Assembly: GCA_025175895.1 (NCBI GenBank)
Contig: CM045991.1
Coordinates: 78,541,174-78,605,173, forward strand
Origin: Wurfbainia villosa
Taxonomy: Eukaryota; Streptophyta; Magnoliopsida; Zingiberales; Zingiberaceae
DNA: 64,000 bases
Reading direction: 5' to 3'
Below, in pieces: positions 42,709 to 54,547 of the stretch (position 1 is its first letter; the number at the start of each line of letters is the position of its first letter). The translations under genes were made by a program, and so were the position numbers. Below the pieces are notes generated by a model that searched no databases, was not told the DNA's origin, and worked only from the letters and a program-made list of their open reading frames with translations.

Positions 42709-43949
42709 ATGGCACCTAAGTAAAACTCTTCTTACCCAAAACCCTAATTTTCCTTCCTATTGTAATTTAGTTCTATCTAATCATGTATTATTGTCCTTGC
42801 ATGTCATATCATTACATTGCATTCATAATAGGAGAGCCCGTAGGCATGATCCACCAGAGGGTGAATCTCGATTGTACCAACCTATGTTGGTTAGGCACAT
42901 CGATAGGGACTTTTTCAATCGCTATTGTAGTGATATCATGGACTTATTTGCATACTATCATCTCATGAAAATTGTCTTATGCACCCATCCTATTAATGAT
43001 GACCTTCTTAAGGAATTTTATCAGAACCTAAAGAAGGTAGACGATGGCCCTACCTACACTACTCGCGTTGCAAAACGCGATTTAGAGTTCACTCCTGCGA
43101 TACTGCAGGAGTTTCTCGAGTGTAAGCCATCGGATGACACCTTCATCTTTTACCCCACCTTCTTTAGAATCCATGCATGAGCATATTTTTGGTCATCCTC
43201 GTCCACCGGCCCAGAACTTATTCCCTATTAGTGAGTTGTCTGCACCTGACAATGTACTCTACAAGGTCATTGTTGGGTGTTTTCTTCCTATCGTCACTCG
43301 GGGTCTAGCCAAGATTCGGCCTCCCCATCTCTTTCTACTATATGCCATGCGTAATAGGTTAGCCATAAACTTTGCATTAAATATGTTTTATTGCATAGTG
43401 CATTTCATTTCCCCTGTACAAGGGAAAGTGCATATGCCATATAGTCACCTTATCACAGCATGGCTAGAGTCCGTAGGCATTAACATTCACAGGGGTTCTC
43501 TGAGAGCGCTCTCTGAGGTGTATGACTGCATATCGATTCGCAACTTCTCGTTAGCGAAGCTGCGGATGGGGCCTGGACAGATGGAGTTGGCGCCTCGACC
43601 ACCACCCAGGGCACGCAGAGAGCCTCCTCCGGTACCCAGAGATGTGACAGAGGACTATGAGGATGTAGATGCCGCTGATGAGGAAGATCAGCTGCCACTA
43701 GATGCATCAGCGGCGGGTCCATCAGATCGTCGTGGCCAGCTGGAGTCCAGATTCCACGACTATCAGCAGACGATTGACTCTAGGCTGTCAGAGATCTTAG
43801 CAGGCCAAGCATCTTTCGCCGCACGTCTTGATCAGATGGAGGAGTCCCAGAGCCGCATCGAGCAGCGTCAGCTCGATATGTTTGAGATGATGCAGGCCTG
43901 GACGTTGAGTCAGCAGCCTCCTCCACCGCCACCTCCTGCAGACGACTAG
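42709..43949 (+). pseudogene. Extra gene in D: 'putative plant transposon protein'-like, two exons, frameshifted
   Basis: Exon 1 is the 11 nt 42709-42719 (ATGGCACCTAA); a 112-nt GT-AG intron (42720-42831) follows; exon 2 restores the phase as MAPKRARRHDPPEGESR. Exon 2 encodes DFFNRYCSDIMDLFAYYHL, LLKEFYQNLKK, RDLEFTPAILQEFLECKPSD, then, after a 1-nt frame change between about 43134 and 43180, HIFGHPRPPAQNLF, FLLYAMRNRLAINFALNMFY and MPYSHLITAWLESVGI. This order fits the plant family called putative plant transposon protein (PF20167-like, from memory), also seen in Athila-type elements. The C-terminus is Pro-rich, acidic, then a coiled-coil-like Gln-rich segment ending in a Pro run and TAG 43947-43949. 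The role is unknown; an envelope-like or accessory ORF is a guess. Confidence 0.7.
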
Positions 43950-45651
43950 ATATAGAGGATATTAGATTTTCTTTGGTTTTTAATTTTTGTAGTGAGATTG
44001 AGTATATCCAATCTCCATTTTGAATGTAAAAGACTGAAATCTTTTAGATTAAATGAAATTTCTGTTTGTGACAATCTTGTGTGTTTGGATGAGTATTTGT
44101 ATTATTGTGTTGGCTTATGAAAGTTGCTATATCATGACGTGAAATTGCATTTTATCATATAACATGTCATGTCATTATTTAGGATTATTTTAGATGTCAT
44201 GTGTTCTTAAATTTCATCATATGCCATGACATCATGATCATTGGTCATGTTTTTATTTTGCTATCACTATGTCATGATCATTTCATGCATTAATTTGATT
44301 GAACATTGATTTAAGGAAAATGGCATGACTTGAAGTCTCATTTATAAGGGAATCAAGTAAGGTTGCCTAGGAAATGCATGAACCCCTAGATAAAATGAAT
44401 CAAAACCCACATCTCACATCACATTGACATGTATGTGTATTTATACACCCTAGATACATGTGAGATGCTAGGATAATAAGTTAGGTTCAAGGTGCATAGG
44501 TAGTGCATCTAGATGAACTCAAACTTATTTTAATTATCACCAAGAATCATAAGGAAAGCTAATATACAAGTTATGTATATTTAGACAATAAATTATGGTT
44601 CAAAATAGGTTTTCAAAAACAATTTAAAATCTAGTTAGAAAACCTTGGTGAAATCTATCTTTTGATAGCCATCATCATTGTAGAAGTTGATACAAAGTGG
44701 ATCAAAAACTTTAAAGTTTTTAATAGTTTTGAACTTTGTACCAATCTCCTATTTCAATGGTAAAAATATTTTTCCAAAATTTTTCACTGATTGTATGTGT
44801 GATAAGTAATATACGTATCAAGTTTCGTAATTTTTTGATTTACGTAGAGTTACTTATGAATTTCCAAAAGTCGAGTCTGATTTCTGAAAATTAGGTTTTG
44901 ATCGATCATTGCCTCTCTGATCATCGGTGATGGGCAGCGTTGGACTCGATTGTATACAGTGTCACTCATCGTGTTTCGTGCCGATCGATGGACACATCAG
45001 TCGACTAGTAGCTGACAGAGTCGACTGATAGCCTGATTTCGGGGTTACCAAAGTTGCTTAACCCGATTTCAGCTGCGGTTAAAATCCCTAACCACTCCTA
45101 ACCCTAGGATATGCTTTGGGAAGCATGATGAAGGGTGAAAATCCACTGGATATGGATTAGGAGAGGTGTTTAGGGTTTGTATCAATTTTAAGGTGTTAGA
45201 AAGTTCAATGTTGCATTTCTAACCTTAACTTTGATGATTTAGAGTTCCTATTGGCTTAAGGACTTCCCAAGGACATTGTTGGCGCAATGGTCAAGGGGGA
45301 GCAAGCCTTTAGGGGGAGGTATCCAAGGAGAAAATGTTATCAATTTGGAAAATTGATGAATTTTTAGAAACCCAGTTTGGAAATTGGGAGAGTGTATAGG
45401 ATTGCCTCTCTTGAGTGATATGGGACTTATCACAAAGAAGATAGTAGGCATCCTAGGTATTTTTGGACAAAGGGAGAGATTGTAAGATCTCATTGGGCCA
45501 TGAGACATTGACCTCCTTAGAGAGATAACCTTTTGATGTATGTCAAAAAGGGGGAGAATTTGTTTGATATTTGGGATCACCAATTTGGAATAATTGGTAA
45601 GAGACTTGAGTTAGCCGTCTAACTCAAATGGTTTGGTTTTTGTCAAACATC
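43950..45651 (+). other. D: 3' flank of the extra gene and conserved noncoding region
   Basis: 43950-44110 resembles a plant 3' UTR. From about 44120 the sequence matches A (3660-5227), including the stem-loop at 44646-44677 and a PPT-like run (AAAAAGGGGGAGA, about 45545-45557) before the true PPT. No further gene. Confidence 0.75.
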
Positions 45652-45664
45652 AAAAAGGGGGAGA
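45652..45664 (+). other. PPT of D
   Basis: AAAAAGGGGGAGA, one base before the 3' LTR. Confidence 0.9.
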
Positions 45665-45665
45665 T

Positions 45666-47117
45666 TGTTGGTGCAATCGGCCCAGGTCACGATTGACCAG
45701 GACTCGAGTTTGACTCGAATGATGTTTTGATGTTCGACAAAAATATATGACAATGAAATTGTCAAGGTAAAGTCCAAGTCATGGGTACTTGGCATGGGAA
45801 GTCCAAGTTGAACACTTGGCATTTGGTAAAGTCCAAGTCTTGAGTACTTGGCAGAAAAAGTCCAAGCATGGGTCTTGGGAATATAAAAGTCCAACATGGG
45901 TTGGCAAGGGAAAGTCCAAGCTTGAGTCTTGGCATGAGAAGTCCAAGGGGTTTGATATTGGCTGCGTAAAGTCCAAGCGGGAGTCTTGGCAGCATAAGTC
46001 CAATGGTTGGCGGCGTAAAGTCCAAGCGGAGTCTTGGCTGCGTAAAGTCCAAGCGGGAGTCTTGGCAGCATAAGTCCAATGGTTGGCGGCGTAAAGTCCA
46101 AGCGGAGTCTTGGCGGCGTAAGTCCAATGTGCCTTGGCGGTGTAGATACCGTTAGCATGACATAGCCGATGGAAGCACCTGAAGGCTAATGTGATGGATG
46201 AACAATTCATGGATGACTTGGAGGGATCCGAGAGGCGTGAGGCTGATGGAGGTGGCTAGAAGGCTTAGGTCTAGGCTAAGGGTGGTCTAGCAAGTATGGG
46301 GGCACAATACTTGGGCTAAAACCTCATGTTTGAGGTGTGTCAGTCGACTGGTGCCATGTGGCAGTCGAATGGACCAAGTCAACGGCAATGATCGATCGTC
46401 GGTGATCAGCGCCGACCGTGGTGCTGATCCATCGATCGCAATCGAGTCTCACTCGATCGGCTGACGAGCAATGAGAGTGATGGCTCATCGATCCGATGCT
46501 CATGATCAGTCGACTGATGTCCTAGTTGTTGGATTTTTCCAGTATGGATTACACCGTTGTCTCACAGTAACAGTGTGATCAGTCGACTGATGGTCCCGAG
46601 CAGTCGACTGATCGACCTTTTCCAGCACAGGTTGAAGCTATAAAAGGAGCTCGTGATGGAGGAAAAGATAGCGATTCTCTTGAGCGAAATTGAAGGGGGA
46701 AGTTGGTGCTTTCCAGTCCTTCAAAGCTAGTTCAAGGCAATCAAAGATCAAGCAATCCAAATCTCTTGTAAAGTGTTTTCCTTTACTTGCATTTGTATTT
46801 CATTGTATTTGCTTGTATTCATTTGATTATTGTTGTAATCATTATTGTACGAGGTTTCTCCGCCTCCGGATTGTTCCGAGGAGTGTTTATTAGTGGTTGC
46901 GTGCGCATCACTAGAGCTCGATCGGTGGAGTAGGAACCGTGCGGTTCCGAACCACGTTATATCCTTGTGTTCGTGTGTAATTGTCTATTTTGTTGTTGTT
47001 ATCATTATCTATATTCCGCTGCGCTAACGAAATTGTAGACACGAACGAGATCGAAATTCCATCTACAAATGGTTAACCGCTATTCACCCCCCTCTAGCTG
47101 TTACAAAGATCCTAACA
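45666..47117 (+). repeat. Element D 3' LTR
   Basis: 1452 bp pair of 38352-39850, followed by TSD AACAC. Hairpin array 45767-46135. The palindrome array (46338-46620) is intact at its 3' half but altered at 46380-46500, the reverse of the pattern in the 5' LTR. TATAAAAG at 46639-46646. Confidence 0.92.
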
Positions 47118-47569
47118 AACACTTCTTCAGCCTCTTCCTATTTGCCAAACTCCTCCGACACCCGTTTCCTCTTTTTCCATACCCGATCTCCTAGATTCTC
47201 TACTCTCTAGTATTAATGAGGTTAGCATATTATTTTCCTATAGCTCCCTCTCCTCAATACTAATACTTTCTTTTTCAGGGCATCAACAGCATGAGCCATT
47301 TAAATAACCAATGGATTCAATATACTGATATTCTTAAAAAGGAAATATAGGAGTATCAAACCAGAGAATCATCACTTCAACAAGCCTATTATTGACTCGA
47401 AAGAGAATTGCAAGCCTCTCTTATAAAAACCCAAGGTGATCGAGCAAATTTATTAGCTCTCCAATTCCAGACCACCTTCTTACAAAATACACTGGACATC
47501 ATGAAATCCCGGCCACTTTCCGAAAGGAACAGTATTGCTCAAGAACCCCTCTGGACCTCCTCTACCATC
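47118..47569 (+). pseudogene. Antisense ORF of H, piece 2 (end of exon 1, intron, start of exon 2)
   Basis: Exon 1 continues to ...SIPDLLDSLLSSINE, ending at 47220. A 58-nt GT-AG intron (47221-47278, TTTCTTTTTCAG acceptor) follows. Exon 2 opens GINSMSHLNNQWIQYTDIL and is coiled-coil-like (SSLQQAYY, LERELQASLIKTQGDRANL), with TAG near 47348 and TGA near 47395. It runs in phase to ACC-ATC at the C insertion point. Copy 2 at 21230-21340 shows the same SSINE/intron junction, which supports the intron. Confidence 0.55.
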
Positions 47570-50500
47570 TGTTGGGTTTCCGGCACCGCGGCGAGTGTGT
47601 GTTCGTACATGTTTCGTAAACATTTGCACAGCGGAAGAAATAAAAAATAATAAATCTACATTTATTACAACACACACATCACACGCATGCATAGTACAAC
47701 ATGTGTAGACATAACCGTAAATTTAAATTTGCAATAAAAGGAAATTTAACTACGTTATACCTTTCGTATCACGTGTAGCGGGAACGGCAACAACCGGAAT
47801 GATCCTCGCTAGAATCGTCTCTATCCGTATCCACGCCGAGTATCCTCGGGATGACTTCGCTAAGTCACGAGCTTCATCTTCGTACGGGTTACTAGCCTCG
47901 TGTTGAAGACGACGTGATCGAGAGATGATCACGATCCGAATCCAAATTCGGATCCAAAACCGAGTCCTCAAAACTCGCTTCTCCGGAGAGGTATTCGTCA
48001 ACCGTTTGACGAATCCTTCGTCCTCCACCTCAGAGGATTACCGGAGATTGAATCCCTGGTAAGTTAGGCGTTGTCGGAGCTCTAACCATCGTCCAAATGA
48101 CGCTCCGATGAGAGAAGAACAAGCTGTCCAGAAAAACTGGACAGCTTTGGTGGAGGAGTAGGCGCCGGCCAACCAAGGAAAGCCAAGTGCTCACCTTATC
48201 GCCGAAGCCTAGGAAGATCACCGGAGCACCAATCGGCAGCAGCTCGACGCCGGCGAGGGGGAAGGAAATCTCCTTCTGGACGCCGGTTGGAGGAGAAGAG
48301 GGGCCGGCAATGGAGTTGGCGCCGACTCCTTCAATGGGGTGGGCGGCAACTAGGTTTAGGGCTTTTGGATTAGGGCTTAACAATCCCTTAAGCCATCTTT
48401 TATAGAGAACTAATTCTCTTCATGGTTATTGGATCATAACCATTAGGCCCATTAACCAAACCATGATGGTTTATTTTAAGTTAAAATGAACCGAACCAAC
48501 TTTTGGTTCATTCGTTTAAAATAAATTAAACCCTTTGGTTTATTCTCCTCCATTGGATTAGAACCAAACTATTTTGGTTCATCCATTATGTCTTCATAAG
48601 ACACGGCCCATCCACGCTTCCATTGCGACTGAAACGATTTCATGCTCGCTTCTTGTTTGGTCCAACCAAACTAGTTTCTCTCGGTCTGAGAATCCCATTC
48701 TCAAACTCATTTTAAATCCTTCGGATTACGCTGGTTGTGTGTGTGACCAAATAGGTTCTCGATTTATGTTGGCCGTCTATAATTAACCATTAATTATAGA
48801 ATGATCATGAGTGGCACCTAGTAGTACATCATGATCCCCAATTAACCGAAAAGATCAACGGTTGATCCAGAACTATTTCTGAAACCCTTCAGCAGCTCGA
48901 ATGAATCGTGCCCCATTCCCTTCCCTCATCTTATACCCACTTGGTTCAGGACATGGTCTATAGTGTCAGTCCCCACTAGGCTGACTACGTCACACCTAGC
49001 CCAAGTATCATTTCCTCATCCTACGGATTCTAGTTACTGCACATGTATCGAAGAGTACCTTACTCTAAACATGTAATGCTTTGGCCAAAGACTTTAGTAA
49101 CAATCCGACGAGAGGCCATGGGTATACATCTCCTCACAAGGAGTGGTGAATCCTGTTGGTGCAGGGGCACTAGATAATCGAACCTGTGTTTTAATTATGG
49201 CAAAGACACAAAGTTAAGTTTACATTGTTATCTCACGAGCTATCGAGTGTGCAAAAAAGTATTAAAGCTGGAGCTGAAGGCTAGCGACACCCGGAGGAAG
49301 CCGTGGTGGTCGGGCGACACTCGAGTGACTTCGGAGGGAGCCGAAGGAATCGAGTGGAAGGCCAGAAGTGAGAGCTACTATCGAGGTAAGCTCGTGTGAG
49401 TGAGAGATTGTAAGGTCGTGTCCTCTTTACGTGGACGACCGTAGGCGGTGATCCGACTAAGACTTCCTGTGGAAGGTCTAGGTCGAGATCGGACGGTTAG
49501 AAATCATCGTATTTATCATTTTCCGAGCTAACCTCTTATTGCAGGGAAGTGGCTAAGCTGACAGTCGACTGCTGGACATGGAGCAGTCGACTGATGCCCA
49601 TCAGTCGACTGATGGGAGGCATCAGTCGATTGATGGCGACGATTCATCTTTTGCGCTAGGTCAAAACGGATAACGTTTGACGCGGCCACTTCGCGATAAA
49701 ATTTGGACAACTTCATGATCCGTTCCGAAAAAAGAGGAGACAAATTCAGAGGCCAAAATCTATAAAAGGAGGGGAGGATTCCACTCCAAACACATCAAGT
49801 TTATTCATCAAGTGCTCCTACAACGTCAACGCTCCAACACCGTCATAACGCCAACGCGACGATAACCTCAGATCTTCTTCGTCGGCAGCAACATCTAGTA
49901 ATTTATTTTAATATTATATTCATTGTTTTTATTCATAACGAGGTGAGGTAGGCTTGTTGCCTCATCCTCGTATTCCCGGATTTTGTGATCGTTGTCTCCT
50001 ACCTCCAACGAGGAGGAAACATTATAGTGCTTTGCCCTCCGTACGTGGTCTAGGACTGATAGGGCCTTGGAGTAGCAACTGCTGGGTTGTGAACCAAGTA
50101 AAATAAACGTGTCATTTTATTTTCCGCTGTGCTTACTTATTTACTTGTGTCTCAATGAACGAATTCGACGAAAGATTTACGATCGCTATTCACCCCCCCC
50201 TCTAGCGACGCTTCTCGATCCAACAAATCCTTTATAGGCTATTCAAACACCTTCGATCACTTCGACTTATACCCAATCATCCCGGGTCCACATCTCCTTA
50301 GAGATGTTTGCTTAAGATGTCAAAGCAAAAGTCTTCATGATCAAGATGACTTGAATACCGCAAGTCAAAGGAACATCGCACTTAAGCTACAATAAGAACT
50401 TCATTGACATATCTATATATATGTAGAGAACCATATGAAGTCTTACGGCTGGTCACTCCAATGAACTAGTTACCATAACTAGCATCCACGATCAACTCCG

Positions 50501-50840
50501 GACATCACAATGTCTCCAGCCAGTGAGAATCAGCTGCTTGGATACACCAAGGAGTATACCTCGTGCTAGTCTCGACAGAATTGATGGTCTCCAAATCCAT
50601 CAACTCATCGACTAGGGATAATTCCGATACATCACAATTACACATGTAGAGATACTCACTAGTTGTGATCCAATCACAAATTCTCTCATGTTGTAAATCG
50701 TATCGTGGACATTCAGTAAATGAGTTTAAGATCCAATCAAATACATGAAACATGTATACTCAAATAGTGAATCTTCATTTATCATAAATGGTTCATACAT
50801 AAGGCGATTGCCTTAGGACATCTCTCATATATTACTAACA
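47570..50840 (-). repeat. Element C 3' LTR (left), split by solo LTR G
   Basis: Plus-strand ends TGTTGGGTTTCCGGC and ATATTACTAACA. Without G and one TSD it is about 2194 bp, against 2226 bp for the right LTR. Minus-strand TATA box at 48398-48404. One arm of the U3 inverted repeat present in the right LTR is deleted here (near 48455). Confidence 0.92.
49154..50225 (+). mobile_element. G: solo LTR of a copia element
   Basis: 1072 bp, TGTTGGTGCAGGGGC...CTCGATCCAACA, bounded by TSD AATCC (49149-49153 and 50226-50230). It has four CAGTCGACTG-type sites (49562-49632), TATAAAAG at 49761-49768, and the CTATTCACCCCCCCC-CTCTAG end motif. No internal sequence remains, so it arose by recombination between two LTRs. 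Orientation follows the TATA box and end motif. No other member of this family is in the window. Confidence 0.92.
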
Positions 50841-50860
50841 GACTCCCACTTGGCCTAATG

Positions 50861-51218
50861 TCAATCGCTATGGTATCCAATACCATAAGCACTAACATGA
50901 CCCTCAAACTTACTTTGAGGTAATGCTTTAGTCAAAGGATCCGCTAAGTTCCTTTCAGTGGGGATTTTCTCAATTTGTATTTCCTTCCTACTAATGATCT
51001 CTCTGATCAAATGATAGTGGCGAAGCACATGTTTGGATCATTGATGAGACCACATCAAGTTCAAAGATGAACTTCTTGATCCAAACCGCTTCCTTTGCTG
51101 CTTCCAAAGCTGTAATGTATTCTGCCTTAGTGGGAGAATCCGCTATAGTGTCAAGCTTGGAACCTTTCCAACTTATTGCGCCTCCATTCCAGGTGAATAC
51201 ATACCCAGACTGAGACAT
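50861..51218 (-). pseudogene. pol: Element C RNase H, frameshifted and partly deleted
   Basis: Frame entered after a 1-nt shift near 51235. It reads SQSGYVFTWNGGAISWKGSK, ADSPTKAEYITALEAAKEAVWIKKFI, then loses a segment near 50990-51060 (the part with the usual SKHI...YHLIRE block), and resumes as EIQIEKIPTERNLADPLTKALP to TGA 50863-50861. Confidence 0.82.
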
Positions 51219-53431
51219 GGAATCATCCTTGTCTGTCTGGAGCTGGCATCCGTATACCCACGTATCACCATGTACCCTTCTCCATATATTAGGAACACAT
51301 CCTTAGTTCTTCTCAAGTACTTAAGGATCGTCTTAACAGGCACCCAATGATCCATTCCTGGATCAGATTGGTATCTGCTCGTGACACTCAGAGCATACGA
51401 TACATCGGGCCTCGTACATAACATAACATACATGATAGATCCTATTGCGGATGCATAGGGAATCTTACTCATGCAAATCCTCTCGTCTTCTGTGTGCGGA
51501 CACATAGACTTCGAAAGGTGTACCCCATGCCTGATGGGTAGATAACCTTTCTTGGATTCCGACATGCTAAACCTCTTAAGCACTCGGTCTATATATGTAG
51601 ACTGCGAAAGACCAAGCAACCGTTTAGATCTATCTCTATAGATCTTAATCCCGAGGATGTAGGTTGCTTCTCCCAGGTCTTTCATGGAGAATGTCTTGGA
51701 TAACCAAACCTTAACTGACTGTAAGATTGAAACATCGTTTCCTATAAGTAATATGTCATCGACATACAATACTAGGAACACGACTGCACTCCCACTAACT
51801 TTCTTGTACACCCAAGGTTCGTCTGGATTTTGTGAGAAATCAATCTTTTTGATCGTCTCATCAAAACGGATATTCCAGCTCCTGGATGCTTGCTTCAATC
51901 CATATATGGACCATCGCAATTTGCATACCTTGGTTTTTTCAACCGATGTGAAACCCTCAGGCTGTATCATATACACGTCCTCGAGCAGGTTTCCATTAAG
52001 AAAAGTTGTTTTCACATCCATCTGCCATATCTCATAATCATAATGAGCCGCTATGGCCAGGAGCATCCGAATGGATTTAAGCATAGCTACAGGCGAATAG
52101 GTTTCGTCATAATCAACACCTTGCTTTTGACGATATCCTTTCGCCACCAATCTAGCCTTATAGGTAATTACATTACCATCCATGTCGGTTTTCTTCTTGA
52201 AAACCCACTTGCACCCTATAGGCTTTATGCCTTCAGGTGGGTCAACCAAGTTCCAAATTTGGTTTTCATACATGGAATCCATTTCCGACTTCATGGCTTC
52301 AAGCCACATATCCCTTTCTGAACTTGTCAGCACTTCTTCATAACTGGTAGGCTCCTCATCATCAATGAGTAACACGTCGTTCGATTCACTTACGAGAAAT
52401 CCATATCTCTTAGGAATGTTGCGTGTTCTACCAGATCTACGAAGATGTGGTGTTACAATAGGTCCAGTCGATTGCTCATCACTATGAGTTATCGGCTGTT
52501 GTTCTTCACCAGGTATATCATCAATGTCTATTTGAGTCTCTCGAGCCTCCTCAAGCTCGACGACACTCCCACTATTTTCTTGCAAGAGAAACTCTTTCTC
52601 TAGAAACACAACATGCCTTGAAACAAACACCTTTTGTTCTACAGGATGATAGAATTGGTAACCCCTTGTTTCCTTAGGGTATCCAATAAATAGACATTTA
52701 TCAGACTTAGCATCCAATTTGTCTGATACTGTCCGCTTCACATAAGCAGGACAACCCCATATCTTCAAGTAAGATACATGAGGTTTCTTACTATTCCATA
52801 TCTCATATGGAGTAGTAGAGACTACCTTGGTAGACATTCTGTTTAACAAGTAAACAGCTGTCTGAAGTGCATAGCCCCAAAAGGACTTGGGAAGATTTGC
52901 ATGATTCATCATTGACCTTACCATGTCCAACAAGGTCCGGTTACGCCTCTCAGATACACCATTATGCTGTGGTGTATATGGCGGAGTCCATTGAGACAAT
53001 ATACCATTGTCTCTTAGATAATCAAGAAACTCTTGACTTAAGTATTCACCACCTCGATCCGATCGAAGTATTTTAATACTCTTGTCATGTTGTTTCTCTA
53101 CTTCATTTCTGAATTCTTTTAACCTTTCAAAGCCTTCAGACTTGTGTTTCATCAAGAACACATACCCAAACCGTGAGTGATCATCGGTGAAGGTAATGAA
53201 GTAGCTATAGCCTCCTAAAGCTTGAGTTGACATAGGTCCACATACATCAGTATGTATTAGACCTAGTAACTCTCCCACTCGTTCACCTTTTCCTGTAAAA
53301 GGTAACTTAGTCATCTTGCCTTTTAAGTATGATTCGCATGTATCGTATGAATCCAATTCAAACGATTCCAGAATTCCACATCGGTGTAATTCGGACATGT
53401 GTTTCTGGTTTACATGGCCAAGACGACAATG
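51173..53431 (-). pseudogene. pol: Element C integrase and reverse transcriptase
   Basis: Long open stretch after a TGA (53434-53432) that replaces the Trp of the integrase WHCRLGH motif. The integrase triad occurs in the contexts LIHTDVCGP, ILRSDRGGEY and NGVSERRNRT, followed by TPYEIWNSKKP and the GYPKETRGYQFY segment. RT blocks are KWVFKKKTDMDGNV, YKARLVAKGYRQ, DYDETYSPVAMLKSIR, QMDVKTTFLNG, SIYGLKQASRSWN, catalytic YVDD in VLYVDDILLIGND, and GEATYILGIKIYRD. The start of RNase H (RGYTDASS) is followed by the frameshift. Without the stops and shift this would be a complete copia pol. Confidence 0.9.
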
Positions 53432-53911
53432 TCACATGTAGGACTCTATTTGATTATCCTTTCGAGCATGCTTGTTGCTCGCTTCGATATTGAAAATGTC
53501 ACTGGATACGTCCAACGTATAAATACCATTGCTTAAAGTTCCAGTCCCATAAAGAACTCCATTCAAAGTTATGTAACAACAATTGTTACTAAAAGTCAAA
53601 TGGTACCCATTTCTATTTAAACAAGAAATAGAAATGATGTTCTTTATCAACGAAGGAACTTAAAAGCAATTGTCCAGTTCTAAGACAAGTCCTGCAGGGA
53701 GTTTCAACAAATACGTTCCGATGGCGAGTGCAGCAACCTTTGCTCCATTCCCAACACGTAAATTTGACTCTCCCTTGACGAGTCTTCTTCTATTCCTTAG
53801 CCCATGTATGTCATTACATATATGTGAGCCACACCCAGTATCCAATACCCAAGTGTCTGAGGAAATAGAATGACAATCAATAATGAAGATATATGAAAAA
53901 GATGGAGCATC
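53432..53911 (-). pseudogene. pol: Element C protease
   Basis: Same frame as gag, after a TAA at 53914-53912. The aspartic protease motif WVLDTGCGSHICND lies near 53851-53810. A TAA at 53662-53660 interrupts LDNCF/VPSLIKNIISISCL, and a TGA at 53434-53432 closes the stretch. All breaks are single-base stops in one continuous frame. Confidence 0.85.
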
Positions 53912-53971
53912 TTATGCCTTATTCTTCTTCACAGACTCAAGATAAATCTTGCAATTTCTTCGCCAATGGCC

Positions 53972-54538
53972 CTACTTGCCATAATGATGGCAAGTGCCCT
54001 TTTGAGTTGGTTCTGCCTTTTTAGCCTTTTTCTTCTTCCCCTTCTGTTGTTCCTTTGACTCCCTCTTAGAACCTTTCTTCGAGGAATCAACTAACAACAC
54101 CGTCCCCTGCTCATGCTTCTCAGAAGGCTCCACAGTCTTCAGCATGTTGAGCAGTACCACAGATGAACCTTCTTTCATCTCAGAGGTGAAGAGGAGCTTG
54201 GATACTTCGAACCTTTCAAATCTCACTTGCTCATCAACCAACTCATAAAGATGAAAGACTATAGTATGAGCATCCATATGCTCATGCTGCTTCCGCAGCT
54301 CAGGTACCATCATGGCTAGCATGATGCAACTCACCATTTCAGAATCATTCACATGTTTCTGATAGGTCAACAATTGGTCCAAAGTTGCATTGTCACTAGG
54401 ATGGGCGGGAAGAGGCGCTTCGAGGACATACACAAGCTTTTCAACCTTGAGAACAATTTTCAAGTTTTTAAGCCAGTCCAAGAAGTTCAGCCCAGTCAAT
54501 TTATTCGAATCCAAAATGGAACGCAAATTCAAAGACAT
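53972..54538 (-). pseudogene. gag: Element C gag
   Basis: Short copia Gag. ATG 54538 (MSLNLRSILDSNKLTGLNFL); an upstream in-frame TTG exists. Gag domain with NFLDWLKNLKIVL, CIMLAMMVPELRKQHE and FHLYELVDEQVRFERFEV, then a Lys-rich stretch. The zinc knuckle is damaged twice: Tyr stands where the second Cys should be (CHHYGK), and UAG (53974-53972) falls inside it, after which GHWRRNC continues in frame. Confidence 0.87.
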
Positions 54539-54547
54539 CAAGATCAA

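Larger units (their letters stand above)
38352..47117 (+). mobile_element. Element D: gag-only copia element with an extra gene
   Basis: LTRs 38352-39850 and 45666-47117, TSD AACAC (38347-38351 and 47118-47122), PBS 39853, broken gag 39919-41542, PPT 45652. Same family as A by LTR, gag and internal hairpin. It differs by about 2.4 kb (roughly 41760-44120) holding a two-exon ORF absent from A. No pol. Inserted in exon 1 of H's antisense ORF. Confidence 0.93.

Noticed and set aside
47408..47650. 80-codon ORF crossing the left end of element C
   Set aside because: Its second half is LTR sequence; only the part up to 47569 belongs to the antisense ORF of H.
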